The translations under genes were made by a program, and so were the position numbers. From assembly GCA_003280225.1 (NCBI GenBank), contig QCFO01000017.1:1-38643 (forward strand): a stretch of 38,643 nucleotides of DNA. The letters are read 5' to 3'. Source of the DNA: Prochlorococcus sp. AG-363-K07 (lineage in GTDB: Bacteria > Cyanobacteriota > Cyanobacteriia > PCC-6307 > Cyanobiaceae). The notes below the pieces were generated by a model that was not told where the DNA came from, did no database searches, and saw nothing but the letters and a program-made list of their open reading frames with translations. Below, in pieces: positions 36,564-38,643 of this stretch (positions within the stretch are counted from its first letter, which is position 1; each line of letters begins with the position of its first letter).

Positions 36564-37091
36564 ATGATCAATGATTTCCTGAATTGGCATACAGTTAATG
36601 ACACCATAATGGGTGGAAATAGCAGTTCGCGATGTATGCCAACCTCTGAAGGACTTCTTCTTAAGGGTTATTTAGTAGAGGAAGGTGGTGGCTTTATAAG
36701 TTGTCGCTCACCAGTTTTTGAACCATCTATAAACTTATCTAAGTACAAAGGTGTCCAGATTCAACTTGACGGAGATGGGAGGATATTTAAGTTTGCAATT
36801 GCATGTAAGGAGAAAATTCTTGGTATTGAAACCCCCTTCTTTGCTGGGCTACGCTGGGTGGCCCAAATTCCAACTGATAAGCAATGTACTACCACAATTC
36901 GAATTCCATTTAGCGACCTTGAGCCTACAGTTAGAGCCCAATCAATTTCTCTACCAGTTAGATTTGATCCATCATCTATAACTCAATTTCAGTTACTGCA
37001 TTCAAAGTTTGGGCGACCTGGTCAACTGAATTCTGGTTTTAAGTCAGGAGAAATTCAAGTTTTACTCCGTTCGATTAATGGCTATTTATAA
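36564..37091 (+). CDS. CIA30-family protein
   Basis: 175 residues. Begins INDFLNWHTVNDTIMGGNSSSR, cited in part as VNDTIMGGNSS, the family signature of complex I intermediate-associated protein 30 (a carbohydrate-binding-like beta sandwich). Continues with KGYLVEEGGGFISCRSP and a core of beta strands; no signal peptide. In mitochondria the family helps complex I assembly; cyanobacterial members are uncharacterised, with a role in NDH-1 or photosystem assembly only speculative. Overlaps the following unknown gene by 14 bases, so they are likely co-expressed. Confidence 0.85.
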   Translation: MINDFLNWHTVNDTIMGGNSSSRCMPTSEGLLLKGYLVEEGGGFISCRSPVFEPSINLSKYKGVQIQLDGDGRIFKFAIACKEKILGIETPFFAGLRWVAQIPTDKQCTTTIRIPFSDLEPTVRAQSISLPVRFDPSSITQFQLLHSKFGRPGQLNSGFKSGEIQVLLRSINGYL

Positions 37092-37479
37092 ATCCGGTAG
37101 TTTTTGGGCTTCAGCTGTGGCAAATGCTGCTGACTTGTGCATGAAACCCTTCAAGCATGCAGTTGTTTTAGATGAAAAAGTATATCAAGAATCTAATGTA
37201 AATGATGATACCTTTGAATTAATACTCAGAATCGAGTCTAGAACGATTGATGGCAAAAGATTACCTGAAAATGATATAGATATTGAGATCTTTGCTAGTG
37301 GACCTGATTATAATCTAATGTTGAGTTGGAGTAATCATTCAGATCGTCCAATTCTATGGCAAGGTAAACATTGCGTTTGGATGGATCCTGATTCTGGTAA
37401 GCGTTGTACTCCACCAGATTACGGAGATACACTTCAAACTTTAGGACGTAGATTGAAAATGATTTTTTCTTCTGTATGA
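37078..37479 (+). CDS. Conserved hypothetical protein, 133 residues
   Basis: Begins at the ATG at 37078, inside the CIA30 gene. No family that I can name. The body has beta-like segments: TFELILRIESR, DIDIEIFASGPDYNLMLSW, then RPILWQGKHCVWMDPDSGKRC, cited as ILWQGKHCVWMDPDSGK. There are three cysteines, at 21, 101 and 112, of which the last two could bind a metal or form a pair. No signal peptide or membrane helix. The overlap with the CIA30 gene suggests that the two proteins act together. It ends 6 bases before the convergent ilvD. Confidence 0.8.
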   Translation: MAIYKSGSFWASAVANAADLCMKPFKHAVVLDEKVYQESNVNDDTFELILRIESRTIDGKRLPENDIDIEIFASGPDYNLMLSWSNHSDRPILWQGKHCVWMDPDSGKRCTPPDYGDTLQTLGRRLKMIFSSV

Positions 37480-37485
37480 GTTGTT

Positions 37486-38643
37486 TTACCTATCAGTAAC
37501 AGCTCCTTGACTAGAACTGCTTACCAACTTGGCATATTTTCCTAATATTCCTGACTTATATTTTGGTTCGGGCTTTTTCCAATTTTCACGACGCATAAAA
37601 ATTTCTGCTTGATCAACATTTAATTGAATTAGTTGTTTGTTTGCATCAATCGTGATGCTGTCACCTTCCTTTATTAGCCCAATCGCGCCACCCACAGCAG
37701 CTTCAGGGGCTACATGACCAACTACTAATCCGTAGGTTCCTCCGCTAAAACGACCATCTGTAATTAGAGCAACTTTATCTCCTAAACCTTGTCCTACTAT
37801 TGCTGATGTTGGTGCGAGCATTTCTCTCATGCCTGGCCCCCCAACAGGTCCCTCATTCCTAATGACTACAACATCTCCTGCTTTTATTTGGTTCTTAAGT
37901 ATTGCAGCAAGACACTCTTCTTCACTTTCAAAGACTCTTGCAGGACCAGTTAGTTCCGGTTTTTTTACACCGCTTATCTTTGCAACACTTCCCTCTTCAG
38001 CTAAGTTCCCTTTTAAGATTGCAAGATGACCTTTTTGATAGATAGGCTTATTAAATGGTCTTATTACTTCTTGATTTGTTTGTGGTAGAGGAGATATTGA
38101 TTCTAGATTTTGATTTATTGTCTTACCTTCTATATTAATGCAATCTCCATGGATTAATCCCTGCGCAAGTAATATTTTCATGACTTGAGGAATTCCTCCT
38201 GCTTTATGTAAATCAACAGTTACATACCTTCCACTTGGCTTGAGATCACAAATTACAGGAACTCTTTGCCTAATCCTTTCGAAATCATCTATGGTTAGAT
38301 TTACCCCAGCAGTTCTTGCTATAGCAATTAAATGTAGTACAGAGTTTGTTGAACCACCTATAGCCATAATTACACTTATTGCATTTTCAAATGCTTCTTT
38401 TGTAAGTAAATCTAGAGGTCTGATATTTTTAGATATTGCTCTAACAAGTACCTCCGCACTCTTCGCTGCACTAATTGATTTCTCTTTATCTACAGCGGCC
38501 ATAGTTGAACTAAAGGGTAAACTTAGACCCATTGTTTCTATAGCAGCTGACATTGTATTTGCAGTAAACATTCCTCCGCAACTACCTGGACCAGGTATTG
38601 CATTTTTTTCAACTTTTAACAGTCTGTCTTCCGTAATCTTTCC
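37486..38643 (-). CDS. ilvD: Dihydroxy-acid dehydratase, 5' end beyond the window
   Basis: Dehydrates dihydroxy acids to 2-keto acids in isoleucine and valine (and pantothenate) synthesis. The visible 385 residues read through to the window edge in frame: the cluster-ligand Cys lies at visible residue 22 in [15 protein letters not shown], followed by [33 protein letters not shown] and [16 protein letters not shown]. About 170 N-terminal residues, including the first cluster ligands, must lie outside. An internal ATG at 38571 is not the start. Convergent with the preceding gene, 6 bases apart. Confidence 0.95.
   Translation of the reverse strand, partial: GKITEDRLLKVEKNAIPGPGSCGGMFTANTMSAAIETMGLSLPFSSTMAAVDKEKSISAAKSAEVLVRAISKNIRPLDLLTKEAFENAISVIMAIGGSTNSVLHLIAIARTAGVNLTIDDFERIRQRVPVICDLKPSGRYVTVDLHKAGGIPQVMKILLAQGLIHGDCINIEGKTINQNLESISPLPQTNQEVIRPFNKPIYQKGHLAILKGNLAEEGSVAKISGVKKPELTGPARVFESEEECLAAILKNQIKAGDVVVIRNEGPVGGPGMREMLAPTSAIVGQGLGDKVALITDGRFSGGTYGLVVGHVAPEAAVGGAIGLIKEGDSITIDANKQLIQLNVDQAEIFMRRENWKKPEPKYKSGILGKYAKLVSSSSQGAVTDR

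Noticed and set aside
1-38643. tRNA, rRNA, CRISPR, transposon, prophage or toxin-antitoxin genes
   Set aside because: No cloverleaf, repeat-spacer array, transposase or phage protein was found by reading the window; covariance searches were not possible.

Overview
The window reads as core chromosome of a marine picocyanobacterium, most likely a low-light Prochlorococcus. The grounds are the AT-rich, intron-free, tightly packed genes, the presence of pcyA and chlP, the cyanobacterial regulator SipA, the class II FBPase/SBPase, CcsA, and a gene order that I recall from this group (rpsB-tsf-hyp-recG, then sir, glyS, chlP, typA). I cannot run a search, so the genus call is inference from recognisable protein families. 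No tRNA, rRNA, CRISPR array, insertion sequence or phage gene was seen. Nearly every base is in a gene, and I found no gene set that looks like an undescribed defence or mobile system.

Layout. 1-1087: a membrane GTPase (+) and lspA (-) point at each other and both are cut off at the same point, about 858-866, so both look broken (deletion or assembly chimera). 1084-4508: bioY, sipA and a pair of M16 peptidases, one active and one lacking the zinc motif. 4527-9294: pcyA coupled by overlaps to a DevB-DevC-DevA type exporter, then an overlooked 51-residue basic protein and a family 2 glycosyltransferase. 9295-14609: a structured leader, rpsB, tsf, a 412-residue protein of unknown function, and recG. 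14610-14952: a gap with DnaA-box-like sites and a possible small gene. 14953-21943: a VanX-like dipeptidase, ferredoxin-sulfite reductase, glyS, chlP and a VanY-like carboxypeptidase. 22096-26722: an overlapping series typA, DUF309, lptA, lptB, lptF. 26846-29459: a GT-C-like membrane protein and ccsA. 29513-37479: a carbon-metabolism block (rpe, glpX, hemA, glgC, gnd, pgl), then a CIA30 protein and an unknown protein. 37486 to the end: ilvD, cut by the window edge.

How they work together. rpe and glpX serve the Calvin cycle and gnd, pgl and rpe the oxidative pentose phosphate pathway, with glgC directing carbon into glycogen. hemA, pcyA and chlP feed tetrapyrrole, bilin and chlorophyll synthesis. 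lptA/lptB/lptF, the Dev-type exporter, M15 peptidases and glycosyltransferase genes concern the cell envelope.

The most useful points for a second look are the double truncation at about 860, the paired stems upstream of rpsB, the missed 51-residue gene at 8115, the DnaA-box cluster at 14617-14932, the palindrome before typA, and an 18-base repeat shared by glgC and the gnd leader.
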